A DNA stretch of 64,000 bases from assembly GCF_017086405.1 (NCBI RefSeq), contig NZ_CP070973.1, positions 930,001 to 994,000 of the forward strand, given 5' to 3'. Shown here in pieces: positions 17,712 to 31,757 of this stretch (position 1 is the stretch's first letter; the number at the start of each line of letters is the position of its first letter). Below the pieces are notes generated by a model. It worked only from the letters and a program-made list of their open reading frames with translations, was not told where the DNA came from and did no database searches. The position numbers and the translations under genes were made by a program. The DNA is from Mycobacterium gordonae (GTDB lineage: Bacteria > Actinomycetota > Actinomycetes > Mycobacteriales > Mycobacteriaceae).

Positions 17712-18887
17712 AAATCTCAGGCCGGTGCGGCCGGCGCCGACCGACGGTGTGGGGTCGGTGCCCAACGTCCGGGCCAGCAGCTCGTGGTAAACGTCGCGAA
17801 AGTCGGTGGTGTACTTCAGATCTCCGTGGTCGAGGTCGGTGAGGCTCGGCTCCTGGCCGTACCAGCCGCCCCGGACCGGCGTGCCGGCGACGAAGACCGG
17901 CCCGGCGGTGCCGTGGTCGGTTCCCTGGGAGGCGTTGGCGGCTACCCGGCGACCGAACTCGGAGTAGGCCAGCACCACCACGTTGCGGCCGCACCGGTCG
18001 CCGGCCATCTGCTGCAGGAAAGGCGTGATCGCCTCGTCGAACGTCTGCAGCAGCCGTTGCTGCGTCCCGCGCTCGTCGGCGTGGGTGTCGAAGCCGCCGA
18101 GATGCACCATGTACACCCGGGTGGGCACCCGGGCCATGATCGCCGCGGCGACCACATTCAAACGGCTGGCCAGGGCGTTGGTCGACTCGATCCCTGTGAC
18201 GTTCTCGAACGCCACATCTGTCGATTGCGCGGCGCGATAGGTCCGGCGTACCGCTGCCATCGCAGGAGTGTCCCGCGGGTCGTCCACACCGAGGGCTTCG
18301 ACCGTGGACCGGACCGGGTGCGTGCCGCTCGCGGCGATCTGGGCAGTGGAAAGCGCCGCAGCGGTGTGCTTTTCGCCCACCGCAAGCAGTGGCAGCACGC
18401 TGCCGACGCTGACCGCGCGTAGCGGGTCGTCACCCGTGGCGTCCAGCCACCGTCCGATCCAGCCGGTGGCAACCGGTGCGGCCGGCGACGCCGTCTGCCA
18501 GATGTCCATGGACCGGAAGTGGCTGTGATCGGGCTTGGGGTAACCCACGCCGCGCACGATCGCGAGGTGCCGATCGCGCCACAGCTGGGCCAGGCCCCGC
18601 AGCGCGGGGTTCAGGCCGAGCTGATCGTCGAGGTGCAGGACGTCCCCGGGGGCGTAGGCGAGGTCCGCCCGGGCATCGTGGTAGGCGGGGTCGGCGTAGG
18701 GGATGACGGTGTTGACGCCGTCGTTGCCGCCGTAGAGCGTGACGATGACCAGGACGCCGACGTTGTCGGCCAGCGGTCCGTCGTCCGCGGCGCGCAGCAG
18801 GTCCTCCCAACCGACTGCCACGCTGCCGGACAGCAGACCGAGCGCACCCACCCCGGCACCGGCTATCAGGAATTTGCGGCGGTTCAT
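17706..18887 (-). CDS. DUF1501 protein with Tat signal
   Basis: A 393-residue protein starting at ATG 18887, overlapping the DUF1800 stop as ATGA; the frame upstream of that ATG belongs to the overlapping gene. It opens [20 protein letters not shown], a twin-arginine signal (RRKFL), so it is exported folded. The body carries DUF1501 features: [45 protein letters not shown] and a [14 protein letters not shown] motif shared with alkaline-phosphatase/sulfatase-like folds. DUF1501 and DUF1800 proteins are regularly encoded as pairs in bacteria, with unknown joint function. Absent from this place in H37Rv. Confidence 0.85.
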   Translation of the reverse strand: MNRRKFLIAGAGVGALGLLSGSVAVGWEDLLRAADDGPLADNVGVLVIVTLYGGNDGVNTVIPYADPAYHDARADLAYAPGDVLHLDDQLGLNPALRGLAQLWRDRHLAIVRGVGYPKPDHSHFRSMDIWQTASPAAPVATGWIGRWLDATGDDPLRAVSVGSVLPLLAVGEKHTAAALSTAQIAASGTHPVRSTVEALGVDDPRDTPAMAAVRRTYRAAQSTDVAFENVTGIESTNALASRLNVVAAAIMARVPTRVYMVHLGGFDTHADERGTQQRLLQTFDEAITPFLQQMAGDRCGRNVVVLAYSEFGRRVAANASQGTDHGTAGPVFVAGTPVRGGWYGQEPSLTDLDHGDLKYTTDFRDVYHELLARTLGTDPTPSVGAGRTGLRFL

Positions 18888-20188
18888 GACGTCAGGTACT
18901 CCGGGGTGTTGACGGCGGCCGCGACCAGTTGCGCCGGTCTGCGAACCAGCGGGCGCAGCGCGTCCACCGTGCGGTCGGTCCACGAACCCACGCCGATCAG
19001 ATAGCCGACGGCGTCGACACGGTCACCGGCGGCGGCGCCCTCGATCAGCGACAGGTCGGCGGAACGGGCCAACTGCGCCGCGGCGCGCCACCGGGTACGT
19101 GCCGAGGCGGTGGTCAGCCAAACCTGGCCGCTCGGCCAGCCGTTGACGTCGGTGGGGAAGAACGGCCGCTGGCCCAAGGCTTTGAGGGTGGTCTCGATCA
19201 GTTTGCCGTGCTGGTCGGGGACGCTGAACGCACGGATCACCCCGACCAGCCACTCGACCGGGTTGTTGACGACGGTCGCGCGGCCGCCGGTGAACTCCTC
19301 GTCGGTGAGAATGGCGCGGGTCAGGGCCTTGAGGTCACGCTGCGGGCCGTAGGCGGCGACGACGCGCTGCAGCGCCGGCGCGGTCGGCGGCTCGTCGGAC
19401 GCCAGCTGCTGCCACAGCCGCCTCGCGACATGGGCCGCAGAACCGGGCCGCGCCAGGACCGCGTCGCAGAACCCGGCGGCGTCGAAGTCGCCGGCGACCC
19501 CGAACAGCGTCTTGGATCCCGCGTCGTGGCGGCGTGGGACCAGTACGGCCTCGCCGTCACGGATCGTCCACCCGGTCAGTGCGCGGGCGCCGGCGCGCAC
19601 GTCGTCCTCGGTGTAGCCGTTGTTGTGGCCGAGGGTGAACAGTTCCATGAACTCGCGGGCCAGGTTTTCGTTCGGGGCCCTGGCGGTGTTGAGCTGTCCG
19701 TCCAGCCAGCGCAGCATCGCGGCGTCGGTGAGCATGGCGTACGCCAGAGTCCGGAAGTCGCCCAGCTTCAACGTGCGCAGCTTCTGATTCTGCGCGGCCA
19801 TGTACGCCGCGATCCGCACCTTCTGCGCGGAGGTGGCAAAGTGGCTGTGCCACAACAAGGTCAGCTTCTCGTGCAGCGGCTGTTCGGCGGCGATCATGCG
19901 ACGCAGCCACCAGCGGGTGAGTTCGTCGTTCTGCTCGGAGAGCTGGCGGCGGTACTGCGCCCGCGCCGCCGTCGTGGCGCCTCTGCCGGGTGGCTGCGGG
20001 GTCGGGAGCGAAGGCATCGGGGTGGCCAGCGCGCCGCGGTCGGCGTCGGGATCGGCGGCCAGGACGGTATCGAGGTAGGTAGGCCAGTTCTGGCTCACCA
20101 CAGCGTCGACTTCGGGGCCGATGGCCCCGAACCCGCTCCTGCGCAGGACGCGGGCCGTCATGATCCACCGCGGGGATTGCCCGGCCAT
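18884..20188 (-). CDS. DUF1800 protein
   Basis: A 434-residue protein of the DUF1800 family: RRSGFGAIGPEVDA near the start, then TLLWHSHFATSAQKV, LDGQLNTARAPNENLAREFMELFTLG, YTEDDVRAGARALTGWTI, HDAGSKTLFG and GWPSGQVWLTTASARTR are family motifs in their usual order. No signal peptide is obvious, though its partner has a Tat signal, so it may be exported with it. Translationally coupled to the DUF1501 gene (ATGA). Function unknown. Confidence 0.85.
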   Translation of the reverse strand: MAGQSPRWIMTARVLRRSGFGAIGPEVDAVVSQNWPTYLDTVLAADPDADRGALATPMPSLPTPQPPGRGATTAARAQYRRQLSEQNDELTRWWLRRMIAAEQPLHEKLTLLWHSHFATSAQKVRIAAYMAAQNQKLRTLKLGDFRTLAYAMLTDAAMLRWLDGQLNTARAPNENLAREFMELFTLGHNNGYTEDDVRAGARALTGWTIRDGEAVLVPRRHDAGSKTLFGVAGDFDAAGFCDAVLARPGSAAHVARRLWQQLASDEPPTAPALQRVVAAYGPQRDLKALTRAILTDEEFTGGRATVVNNPVEWLVGVIRAFSVPDQHGKLIETTLKALGQRPFFPTDVNGWPSGQVWLTTASARTRWRAAAQLARSADLSLIEGAAAGDRVDAVGYLIGVGSWTDRTVDALRPLVRRPAQLVAAAVNTPEYLTS

Positions 20189-20378
20189 AGTGGACCACTG
20201 TCGCGCGCAAACCTATGTTTTCGCTGAGTGTGGGCTAGCGGCTTCGCCTGTGCGGGCAGGGCGGGATCCGGGCCGGTTCTGCTCCCAGCACGCACACCCG
20301 AGTCCCAGGTTGCGCTCGCGATGGCCCTGTGGACAACTGACGGCGCGGGTCGACCGAATCGTGTGACGCTTGCGTGCC

Positions 20379-21242
20379 ATGACCACTTTGGCCGAACCGT
20401 TCATCGGCAGCCGAGCACTGGCGGATGGCGTGGTCACCCGTCATCAGCTGCGCACGCAGTATCGGGTGGTGTTTCCGAATGTCTACCTGCCGAAAGGCCT
20501 GCAGCCGTCGCTGCGGCAGCGCACCGTCGCGGCCTGGTTGTGGTCGCGCCGGAGGGGCGCCATCGCGGGTGCGGCCGCGGCGGCCCTGCATGGCGCGAGG
20601 TGGATTCCCGAGGACGTTCCCATCGAACTGGTGCACCCCAATGCCAGGGCGCCGCACGGAGTGCTGACGCGACGCGACGTGTTGCTCGATGGCGAAGTTC
20701 AGGTGCTTGACGGCCTCGATGTCACCACTCCTGAGCGAACCGCTTTCGATATCGGCCGGCGCGGCGCGGTTCGCTCCGCGGTGGCGCGGCTCGACTCGTT
20801 GGCGCGCGCAACGGGTTTGAAGATCGATGACGTGCTGGCCATCGTAGCCTGTCATCCAGGCTCGCCCGGACTGCGGCGATTGGAGACGGCGCTCGAGCTG
20901 GTCGATGCCGGGGCGCAGTCCCCACGGGAGAGCTATCTTCGGCTACTGCTCATCGACGCCGGCTTCCCACGACCGCAGACGCAGATTCCGGTGTTGGGAG
21001 CCGACAACATTCCGCTCGCTTACCTCGATCTGGGTTGGCCGGATCTCATGGTCGCGGTCGAGTACGACGGCGATCAGCATCGTACGGACCGCCGTCAATT
21101 TGCCAAAGACATCCAACGTCTGGAAATGCTCGAGCGAATGGGCTGGATAATTGTGCGGGTGGTCGCGGAGAACCGACCCGCTGCCATTGTGCAGCGGGTC
21201 CGTGATGCCTTGGCGGCAGCTGCGGAGTGCTCCCGGATTTGA
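20379..21242 (+). CDS. DUF559-type protein with AbiEi-like N-terminus
   Basis: A 287-residue protein from ATG 20379; a TTG at 20370 would add three residues. The N-terminal half resembles the AbiEi-antitoxin-like region of actinobacterial proteins (FPNVYLPKG, AGAAAAALHGARW, GLDVTTPERTAFDI). The C-terminal half is a DUF559 (Vsr-like PD-(D/E)XK) domain: LDLGWPDLMVAVEYDGDQH, then FAKDIQRLEMLERMGWIIVRV. It belongs to a family with many copies in mycobacteria. No toxin partner is adjacent. A nuclease role is inferred from the fold only. A strong hairpin follows 23 bp after its stop. Confidence 0.75.
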   Translation: MTTLAEPFIGSRALADGVVTRHQLRTQYRVVFPNVYLPKGLQPSLRQRTVAAWLWSRRRGAIAGAAAAALHGARWIPEDVPIELVHPNARAPHGVLTRRDVLLDGEVQVLDGLDVTTPERTAFDIGRRGAVRSAVARLDSLARATGLKIDDVLAIVACHPGSPGLRRLETALELVDAGAQSPRESYLRLLLIDAGFPRPQTQIPVLGADNIPLAYLDLGWPDLMVAVEYDGDQHRTDRRQFAKDIQRLEMLERMGWIIVRVVAENRPAAIVQRVRDALAAAAECSRI

Positions 21243-21264
21243 CTGTGCGGCTACTGCTTTGACA

Positions 21265-21310
21265 GTGCGGCTACCGCCGAAATCCGGGCTGATTTCGGCA
21301 GTAGCCGCAC
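21265..21310 (+). terminator. long hairpin downstream of the DUF559 gene
   Basis: A 19-nt arm, GTGCGGCTACCGCCGAAAT at 21265-21283, pairs with 21292-21310 with one mismatch around an 8-nt loop. There is no following T tract, as is usual for mycobacterial intrinsic terminators. A shorter copy of the first arm (GTGCGGCTACTG) precedes it at 21245. It could end transcription from both sides, since the genes beyond are on the minus strand. Confidence 0.6.
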
Positions 21311-21460
21311 ACTCGATGTCAGGTATAGCGGAAAGGCGGCCGGCGCCCGCCCCGGCCTGGAAGCCCCAACGGGCAGTGGCGTCTGATCTGAGATGAACGC
21401 GCTCACTCAATCATGGCCGGGGTGCGGGCCGCTCGGCTATGTCGATTGAGATGCCATCAC

Positions 21461-21709
21461 CTACCTTTCGCAGCTCAGTCGTGACGTTGTGACATGGGAA
21501 GTCGGAGGGCTGCGCTGGACGGCACGCACCTGACGCGCGGGTCCCTGCCTGGGCCTGCGCGCGGCGTACACCGTCACCGGTGGAGCCGACGGCCGGCGGT
21601 CAACCGCAACGGCCGCACACACGATGGCGTCCACCTCGGCGATCAGTTCGGCGACGTCAGCGTCCAGGGCGTTCAGGTCCAGCTCCGCCGGTGTCAACAG
21701 GCTGGTCAT
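21461..21709 (-). CDS. hypothetical protein downstream of hsp18
   Basis: An 82-residue ORF starting at ATG 21709, 9 bp after the hsp18 stop. The first 40 residues (MTSLLTPAELDLNALDADVAELIAEVDAIV) look like a regular acidic helix; the rest is basic and low-complexity. I do not recognise a family. Its spacing suggests cotranscription with hsp18. The second half may not be conserved coding sequence, so the true end is unsure. Confidence 0.45.
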   Translation of the reverse strand: MTSLLTPAELDLNALDADVAELIAEVDAIVCAAVAVDRRPSAPPVTVYAARRPRQGPARQVRAVQRSPPTSHVTTSRLSCER

Positions 21710-21718
21710 CGCGCGGTC

Positions 21719-22138
21719 TCAGGCGTTGATGACCTGGTGTCCGTTGCTTCGTTCGATCGAGATCTTGCGTGGTTTCGCCTTTTCGGCCACCGGGATTCGT
21801 AGCGTCAGCACCCCCGTGTCGTAGCAGGCCTGGATCTTTTCGGTGTCGAGGTTGTCGCCGAGCACGAGTTGCCGGCTGAACACACCGCGGGGCCGCTCGC
21901 TGGCCAGCATCTCCCGGCCAGGGTCGATTTCGGGACGCTCCGCGCGCACCGTCACCACGTTGCGCTCGATATCCAGATCCAGCGAATCCGCATCGATGCC
22001 GGGCAGATCGAATTCCACGACGAATGTCGTGCCGTCGCGCCAGGCGTCCATCGGCATCACCGACGGTCGGGACGCGGTCCCCGACACCGGCCGGGTGAAA
22101 CGTTCGAAGTCACGGAACGGGTCGGTTCGCATTAGCAT
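21719..22138 (-). CDS. hsp18: 18-kDa antigen, small heat shock protein Hsp18
   Basis: A 139-residue alpha-crystallin-family chaperone. The start is ATG 22138 with GGAGGTGGCG upstream; the frame upstream (to 22285) is not part of the gene. It opens [14 protein letters not shown] and contains [49 protein letters not shown] and [18 protein letters not shown], matching the 18-kDa antigen family of M. leprae, M. avium and M. intracellulare, not HspX or Hsp20 of M. tuberculosis. It holds unfolding proteins in soluble oligomers. The upstream region holds two palindromes with the same half-site. Confidence 0.92.
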   Translation of the reverse strand: MLMRTDPFRDFERFTRPVSGTASRPSVMPMDAWRDGTTFVVEFDLPGIDADSLDLDIERNVVTVRAERPEIDPGREMLASERPRGVFSRQLVLGDNLDTEKIQACYDTGVLTLRIPVAEKAKPRKISIERSNGHQVINA

Positions 22139-22185
22139 CGTCGCCACCTCCAACTCTCGATGTAGTTTCAAAGCCAGAGCAAATG

Positions 22186-22226
22186 TATGCCAATAGGCAT
22201 ATATTTGATCTACCATGCCGGGCATG
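22186..22226 (-). promoter_or_regulatory. paired palindromes upstream of hsp18
   Basis: TATGCC-AATA-GGCATA (22186-22201) and CATGCC-G-GGCATG (22214-22226) are perfect inverted repeats sharing the half-site ATGCC. They lie 48-88 bp upstream of the hsp18 ATG in an otherwise A/T-rich stretch, where a promoter would be expected. They do not match the HAIR element of HspR or a CIRCE element. Operator role is inference. Confidence 0.45.
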
Positions 22227-22286
22227 TCGATGCAAGACCCGTCGGTGGAAAATTTTCCAATTCCGTTGCGGGCGTGAAGCTGCAAG

Positions 22287-25535
<3,249 letters not shown>

Positions 25536-25539
<4 letters not shown>

Positions 25540-26855
25540 CGGTACTCCTTCAACCGGGGCCACAGACCCAGCGCGACGGCGATCGCCGCGCCGAGGCTGA
25601 GCACCACCGCGCCGACCTGCGCTCCCGCCAGGCCGCGTTTTGCGTTGAGGACGTCGTTGCGCAGGTGGTTGCGACTCTGTGCCATCGCTTTGGTGAGGGC
25701 CTCGTCGAGCTTGTCGAAGGCGGGGGTGGAGTCGTCCTCACCCTTGCCGAGCGCCACCTGGGTCGCGGCCCGGTAGTTTCCGACGGAGATGTAGGCGTTG
25801 ATCCGGTCGTTGGCCTGCTGCCAGCGCACCAGCAACTGGTCGGCTCCCTGCAGGTCGGGTTTGTCGACGGCGTCACGGCGCGTCATGTAGGCGTCGAGCT
25901 GGTGGTGCATGGCGTCGATCCGTTGGTAGAAGGCCTGCTTGCGAACCTCTTCGTCGCCACGCCGAATCAGCGAGAGGGTCTCGTCGGCGCGGGCCTGCTG
26001 GGCGGTGATGGCCAGGTTGGTCACGGTCCGCAGCGACTCGGCCGCCGTGTCCTTGGCGCTACGGCTGGCCGTCGTCGAGATCGTCAGCGCCGTGCCCACC
26101 CAGACCACCATGATGAGAATACCGAGCCCGCCGACGACCAGCCCCGGGTTGACGCGCCGCCGCGTGCGCCGGGCCAGCCAGCGGTGGGCGAACGCGCCGA
26201 AGGCCACGGTGGTGGTGACGACCAGGATCACCGGAGCCGGGATCTGGGTGGACGCCGTGGTCTCACCGTCCACCCGGGCCGACGTCGCCTGGTAGAGCTG
26301 TTGCGCATCGGGCAGGATGCGCGACTGCATCAGCCCGGAGGCCTCCGACAGGTACGACGAGCCGACCGGGTTACCCGCCCTGTTGTTGGTGCGGGCGATC
26401 TCGACTAGCCCCGTATACACCGCCAACTCGGCGTTGATCCGGCCCAGCAGCTGCACCAGGGGTTCGTCGGTCAGGCCACTGGACGCCCGCGTCACCGCCA
26501 CCGCCGCATCGGTGATGGCCTGTTCGTAGCGCAACCGGACGGCACGCGGCTCGGTCTGGGCGATGAACGCGGTCGCCGCGGCGGCATCGGCCACCGACAG
26601 GGTGGTGTAGAGCCGGCCGGCCGCAAAGGACAGCGGCTCGGTGTGCTCGAGCACGGTGGTCAGCACCTGCTGGCGGTGATTGATGGTGGTCGAGGTGGCG
26701 AAAGCGCTCGACACCCCCAAAGCCGCCAGCACGATCCCGATGGTGAGGATGCGCCCCGGCGTGGTCGAGATGAACCACCAGCGGGGATGAGCCGGTTCCG
26801 CGGGCGAGCGCGATCCTGCCGGCTCGGTCGACGGATGCGCCAGCTCAACCGTCAC
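25536..26855 (-). CDS. glnX: membrane sensor protein GlnX (Rv0412c-like)
   Basis: A 439-residue membrane protein with four helices at about 35-54, 206-227, 238-260 and 408-431, leaving two external loops of roughly 150 residues that look like tandem four-helix sensor domains (a repeated TTxxxRQ/Q-rich helical pattern). In mycobacteria it passes amino-acid signals from the lipoprotein GlnH to the kinase PknG across the membrane. It is first in the operon glnX-glnH-pknG, with each gene overlapping the next. The start is GTG 26855 after GAGGTCC. It diverges from mutT3. Confidence 0.9.
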
Positions 26856-27000
26856 GTCTGCTCGGACCTCATCTCGGCCATATTACGAACCTGTATAAGC
26901 GAATTCTAAGAGCATCGCGCCGCGGATGGGGGGAGGCGTGGCCAAATGCCCCCGCGGGTTCTGGCGAAAGCGTGTCACCGGCGCCGGGCGAGCCCATGCA

Positions 27001-27006
27001 TATCCT
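27001..27006 (+). promoter_or_regulatory. -10 box of a likely leaderless mutT3 promoter
   Basis: TATCCT is followed by 6 nt (GAATCC) and then the GTG at 27013. This decides the mutT3 start against the longer upstream frame. Confidence 0.5.
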
Positions 27007-27012
27007 GAATCC

Positions 27013-27642
27013 GTGCGTGGCGATGGTGACGGATGGGTGATCTCCGAGCGCGGCGCCCACTACTGGGGTCGCTACGGTGCGGCCGGTCTGCTGTTGCGGG
27101 CTCCGCTGCCCGACGGCACCCCCGCGGTGTTGCTGCAACACCGCGCCCTGTGGAGCCATCAGGGCGGTACCTGGGGCCTGCCGGGCGGCGCACGCGACAG
27201 CCACGAGACCCCGGAGGAGACCGCGGTGCGCGAGGCTCAAGAGGAGGCCGGACTGGCGGCCGAGCGGCTGACGGTGCGGGCGGTAGTGGTGACCGCGCGA
27301 GAGGCGGGCGTGGGCGGGACGCAATGGAGTTACACCACTGTGGTCGCCGACGCCGACGAGTTGCTGGAAACCGTGGCCGATCTCGAGAGCGCGGAATTGC
27401 GCTGGGTCAGCGAGGACGAGGTGGCCGAGTTGCCGCTGCATCCTGGATTGGCCGCCAGCTGGCACCGGCTGCGTACCGCACCGGCCACCGTGCCGCTGGA
27501 CAACCGCGACGACCTGCGGCACGGCCTGCCGCGCACCGTGGAGATCGACTCGGGATTCTTCTGGTGCATGCCGGGCGGCGCTGATCAGGCCCACTCGCCG
27601 CTCAGCCGGCGGATCAGCGCGCTGCTGCAAGCGCCGCGCTGA
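27013..27642 (+). CDS. mutT3: Nudix hydrolase MutT3
   Basis: A 209-residue Nudix protein. The Nudix box [20 protein letters not shown] with the following AGL is complete (G-x5-E-x7-REUxEExGU). [12 protein letters not shown] at the start and [15 protein letters not shown] match the mycobacterial MutT3 group (Rv0413), studied as an 8-oxo-dGTP/nucleotide pool cleaner. I chose GTG 27013 because of the -10 box six bases before it; the open frame to 26926 would add 29 residues with no family match. Its 3' end overlaps convergent thiE by 29 nt. Confidence 0.88.
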   Translation: MRGDGDGWVISERGAHYWGRYGAAGLLLRAPLPDGTPAVLLQHRALWSHQGGTWGLPGGARDSHETPEETAVREAQEEAGLAAERLTVRAVVVTAREAGVGGTQWSYTTVVADADELLETVADLESAELRWVSEDEVAELPLHPGLAASWHRLRTAPATVPLDNRDDLRHGLPRTVEIDSGFFWCMPGGADQAHSPLSRRISALLQAPR

Positions 27643-28297
27643 GTTCGGCGGCCGCTGCTTGCGGATCGGCCGCGGCGGTGACGGCCCGTACCACCACGAT
27701 GCGCCGGGCGCCGGCGGCGAGCACTTCAGGCAGCCGTCGCAGGTCGATGCCACCGATGGCGAACCACGGTTTCTCGGTGTCCAGGGCGGCGGCGGTGCGG
27801 ACCAGATCCAGCCCCGGTGCCGGGCGTCCCGGTTTGGTGGGGGTGGGCCAGCAGGGGCCGACGCAGAAATAGTCGGCCCCCGAGGCGCCCGCCGCCGCTG
27901 CTTCCGCCGGGCTGTGGCTGGATCGGCCGATGATGGTGCCGGGACCGACGATGTCCCGGGCGATGTCCAGCGGGAGGTCCCGCTGTCCGAGGTGCAGCAC
28001 GTCGGCCCCGGCCGCCCGCGCGATGTCGGCGCGGTCGTTGACCGCGAACAGCGCGCCATGCCGACGGGCCGCGGCGGCCAGGATCTCGCAGGCGGCCAGC
28101 TCGTCGAGCGCCTCCAGCGGGCCGAACCGCTGCTCACCGGGCGAACCCTTGTCGCGCAGCTGGATGATGTCGACTCCACCGGCCAACGCGGCGTCGGCGA
28201 ACTCGGCCAGGTCACCGCGCTCCCGGCGCGCGTCGGTGCACAGGTACAGCCGCGCAGTGTCGAGACGATGGGCCAGACGGGAAAGGGGGTCCTGCAC
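27614..28297 (-). CDS. thiE: thiamine-phosphate synthase ThiE
   Basis: A 227-residue TIM-barrel enzyme joining hydroxymethylpyrimidine pyrophosphate to thiazole phosphate. [61 protein letters not shown] and PWFAIGGID carry the expected phosphate- and substrate-binding motifs. The start GTG 28297 is six bases from a -10 box (TAACGT, minus strand), so the mRNA seems leaderless and outside the riboswitch that controls the divergent thiO operon. Counterpart of Rv0414c. Confidence 0.93.
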   Translation of the reverse strand: MQDPLSRLAHRLDTARLYLCTDARRERGDLAEFADAALAGGVDIIQLRDKGSPGEQRFGPLEALDELAACEILAAAARRHGALFAVNDRADIARAAGADVLHLGQRDLPLDIARDIVGPGTIIGRSSHSPAEAAAAGASGADYFCVGPCWPTPTKPGRPAPGLDLVRTAAALDTEKPWFAIGGIDLRRLPEVLAAGARRIVVVRAVTAAADPQAAAAELSAALAAAR

Positions 28298-28303
28298 ACC
28301 GCG

Positions 28304-28321
28304 ACGTTAGCGCGCTAGCGT
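28304..28321. promoter_or_regulatory. back-to-back -10 boxes between thiE and thiO
   Basis: On the minus strand TAACGT (28309 to 28304) is followed by six bases and the thiE GTG at 28297. On the plus strand TAGCGT (28316-28321) would start a transcript just before the TPP riboswitch. A palindrome TAGCGCGCTA (28308-28317) sits between the two. Confidence 0.45.
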
Positions 28322-28333
28322 GGAGCGTGGAGA

Positions 28334-28455
28334 ACACACGGGAGTCCCGGGCTGACCAGCGGGGCTGAGAGTGGGCACTGCCCGTCACGGATGTATGCGA
28401 GACGGACCTGTCCTTACCGTCACACCTGATCCGGGTCATGCCGGCGAAGGGAGCA
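28334..28455 (+). ncRNA. TPP (THI element) riboswitch upstream of thiO
   Basis: The conserved blocks are in order: CACGGGAG, GGGGCTGAGAGT, then ACACCTGATCCGGGTCATGC followed by CGGCGAAGGGAG. The variable stem lies between the CTGAGA and ACCTGAT blocks. The 3' GGGAG strand is 5-10 nt before the thiO ATG, so it doubles as the ribosome site and thiamine pyrophosphate binding should block translation of thiO-thiS-thiG. Confidence 0.93.
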
Positions 28456-28459
28456 CAGG

Positions 28460-29460
28460 ATGTCGGATTCGATCGCCGTGATCGGTGGCGGCGTCATCGG
28501 CCTGTCGGTGGCGCGCCGGGCGGCTCAGGCCGGATTTTCGGTGACGGTGCATCGCGGTGCGGACCGCGGTGCATCGTGGGTGGCCGGCGGCATGTTGGCC
28601 CCGCACAGCGAGGGCTGGCCCGGCGAGGAACGGCTGCTGCAGCTGGGCCTGGAGTCGCTGCGGCTGTGGCGCGAGGGTTTCCTCGACGGACTGGATCCGG
28701 CGGTGGTGACCGCTCGCGAGTCGCTGGTGGTGGCCGTCGACCGGGCCGATGTCGCCGATCTGCGCACCGTCGCCGACTGGTTGTCGCAGCAGGGGCACCC
28801 GGTGGTCTGGGAGTCGGCCGCCCGCGATGTCGAACCGCTACTGGCACAAGGGATTCGGCACGGCTTCCGGGCGCCCACCGAGCTGGCGGTGGACAACCGC
28901 GCCGTGGTCGACGCACTGACGGCTGACTGCGAGCGGCGTGGCGTGCGCTGGGCGGCGCCGGTCAACGACGTCAGCGCGGCTGACGGCGATACGGTGGTGA
29001 TCGCCAACGGCATCGACGCGCCCGCGCTGTGGCCCGGCCTGCAGGTGCGGCCGGTGAAGGGCGAGGTGTTGCGGTTGCGGTGGCGCAAAGGTTGTATGCC
29101 TTTGCTGGACAGGGTGGTTCGGGCCCGCGTGCATGGCCGTCAGGTGTATCTGGTGCCGCGGGCGGACGGCGTGGTGGTGGGCGCCACCCAGTACGAGCAC
29201 GGCCGGGATACCGCGCCGGTGGTGTCGGGAGTCCGCGACCTGCTGGACGACGCCTGTGCGGTGATGCCCGCGCTCGGGGAATACGAGTTCGCCGAATGCG
29301 CGGCTGGCCTGCGGCCGATGACGCCCGATAACCTGCCTATTGTGCGACGACTCGACGAGCGGACACTGGTGGCCACCGGGCATGGCCGCTCGGGCTTCCT
29401 GTTGGCGCCGTGGACCGCCGAAACGGTTGTGTCCGAACTCGTTCCGGTGGGAGCCCAGCC

Positions 29461-29464
<4 letters not shown>
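28460..29464 (+). CDS. thiO: glycine oxidase ThiO
   Basis: A 334-residue FAD enzyme that oxidises glycine to dehydroglycine for the thiazole moiety of thiamine. The dinucleotide-binding motif IAVIGGGVIGLSVARRA has G9, G11 and G14; VAGGMLAPHSEG, PVKGEVLRLR and the C-terminal AGLRPMTPDNLP with VATGHGRSGFLLAP are ThiO/DAO-family features. Start ATG 28460 right after the riboswitch. The stop overlaps thiS as ATGA. Counterpart of Rv0415. Confidence 0.93.
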
Positions 29465-31164
<1,700 letters not shown>

Positions 31165-31167
31165 GCG

Positions 31168-31686
31168 TCAGCCGTTGGTGCGCCACCACTGGTAGAGCGA
31201 GGAGGTGTCGCCACCGGAGGCCCGAACGAAAGCGAGTACGTTCTTGGCGTCGACGGTCCAGATGACCTCGGCCTTGCCGTCATCGGTTCCGCAGGCCACC
31301 TGTCCAGCCGAGTCGGTGCTGCTGCCCTGGTGCCACACGGTGGGCGACTTCGCGTCGCCGCAGTTTGTAAGCTGGTCGCTGCCAATGAGCTTGGTGAACG
31401 CACTGGCTAGATCCGCGCTGTTGGGGAACTGGAAGTACTTGGCCGAAGCCGGTCCGCTGCTATCGGAGTTCTGGCCACAGGCAAGGACGGCTTGCACCGT
31501 GGGGAACGCGGACTGCACCTCGGAAACCGCTTGCGAGGAGCAGTTGCTCGAGGAGTACCCCTTGGACAGCGAGCCGGCGAACGCCTCGGTGGGGTCCGCG
31601 GATGCGGTGGCGGCGCCCGCGCAGGCGAAGCCACCGACGAGCGCGGCGGTGGTGATGCCACGCAGCGCGTTCTTGAGATACATCAT
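31168..31686 (-). CDS. secreted protein, tandem paralogue A
   Basis: A 172-residue exported protein starting at ATG 31686 with AAGGAGCTGA before it. Signal peptide: LKNALRGITTAALVGGFACA to ATASA near 31. The mature part has four cysteines (SNCSS, LACGQN, TNCGD, VACGT) and ends SLYQWWRTNG. Its pattern (CxxNxDxxGP, SPTVWHQGS, GQVACG, WTxDAKNVLA, LYQWWRTNG) resembles, from memory, the extracellular C-terminal domains of some mycobacterial Ser/Thr kinases. The paralogue B gene lies 71 bp upstream on the same strand, so this is a tandem duplication. Function unknown. Confidence 0.7.
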   Translation of the reverse strand: MMYLKNALRGITTAALVGGFACAGAATASADPTEAFAGSLSKGYSSSNCSSQAVSEVQSAFPTVQAVLACGQNSDSSGPASAKYFQFPNSADLASAFTKLIGSDQLTNCGDAKSPTVWHQGSSTDSAGQVACGTDDGKAEVIWTVDAKNVLAFVRASGGDTSSLYQWWRTNG

Positions 31687-31757
31687 TTCAGCTCCTTGTT
31701 TGTTGTTGGAATTGCTCCCGCAGGCACGCCCGAAGTCCCTGCGGCCCAAACGAGATA

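Noticed and set aside
20379..21242. A toxin-antitoxin pair
   Set aside because: The AbiEi-like part has no AbiEii toxin gene next to it, and the C-terminus is a DUF559 nuclease-like domain.
26869..28299. A 476-residue minus-strand frame over mutT3 and thiE
   Set aside because: Runs through two recognised genes in the wrong frames, with no domain of its own.
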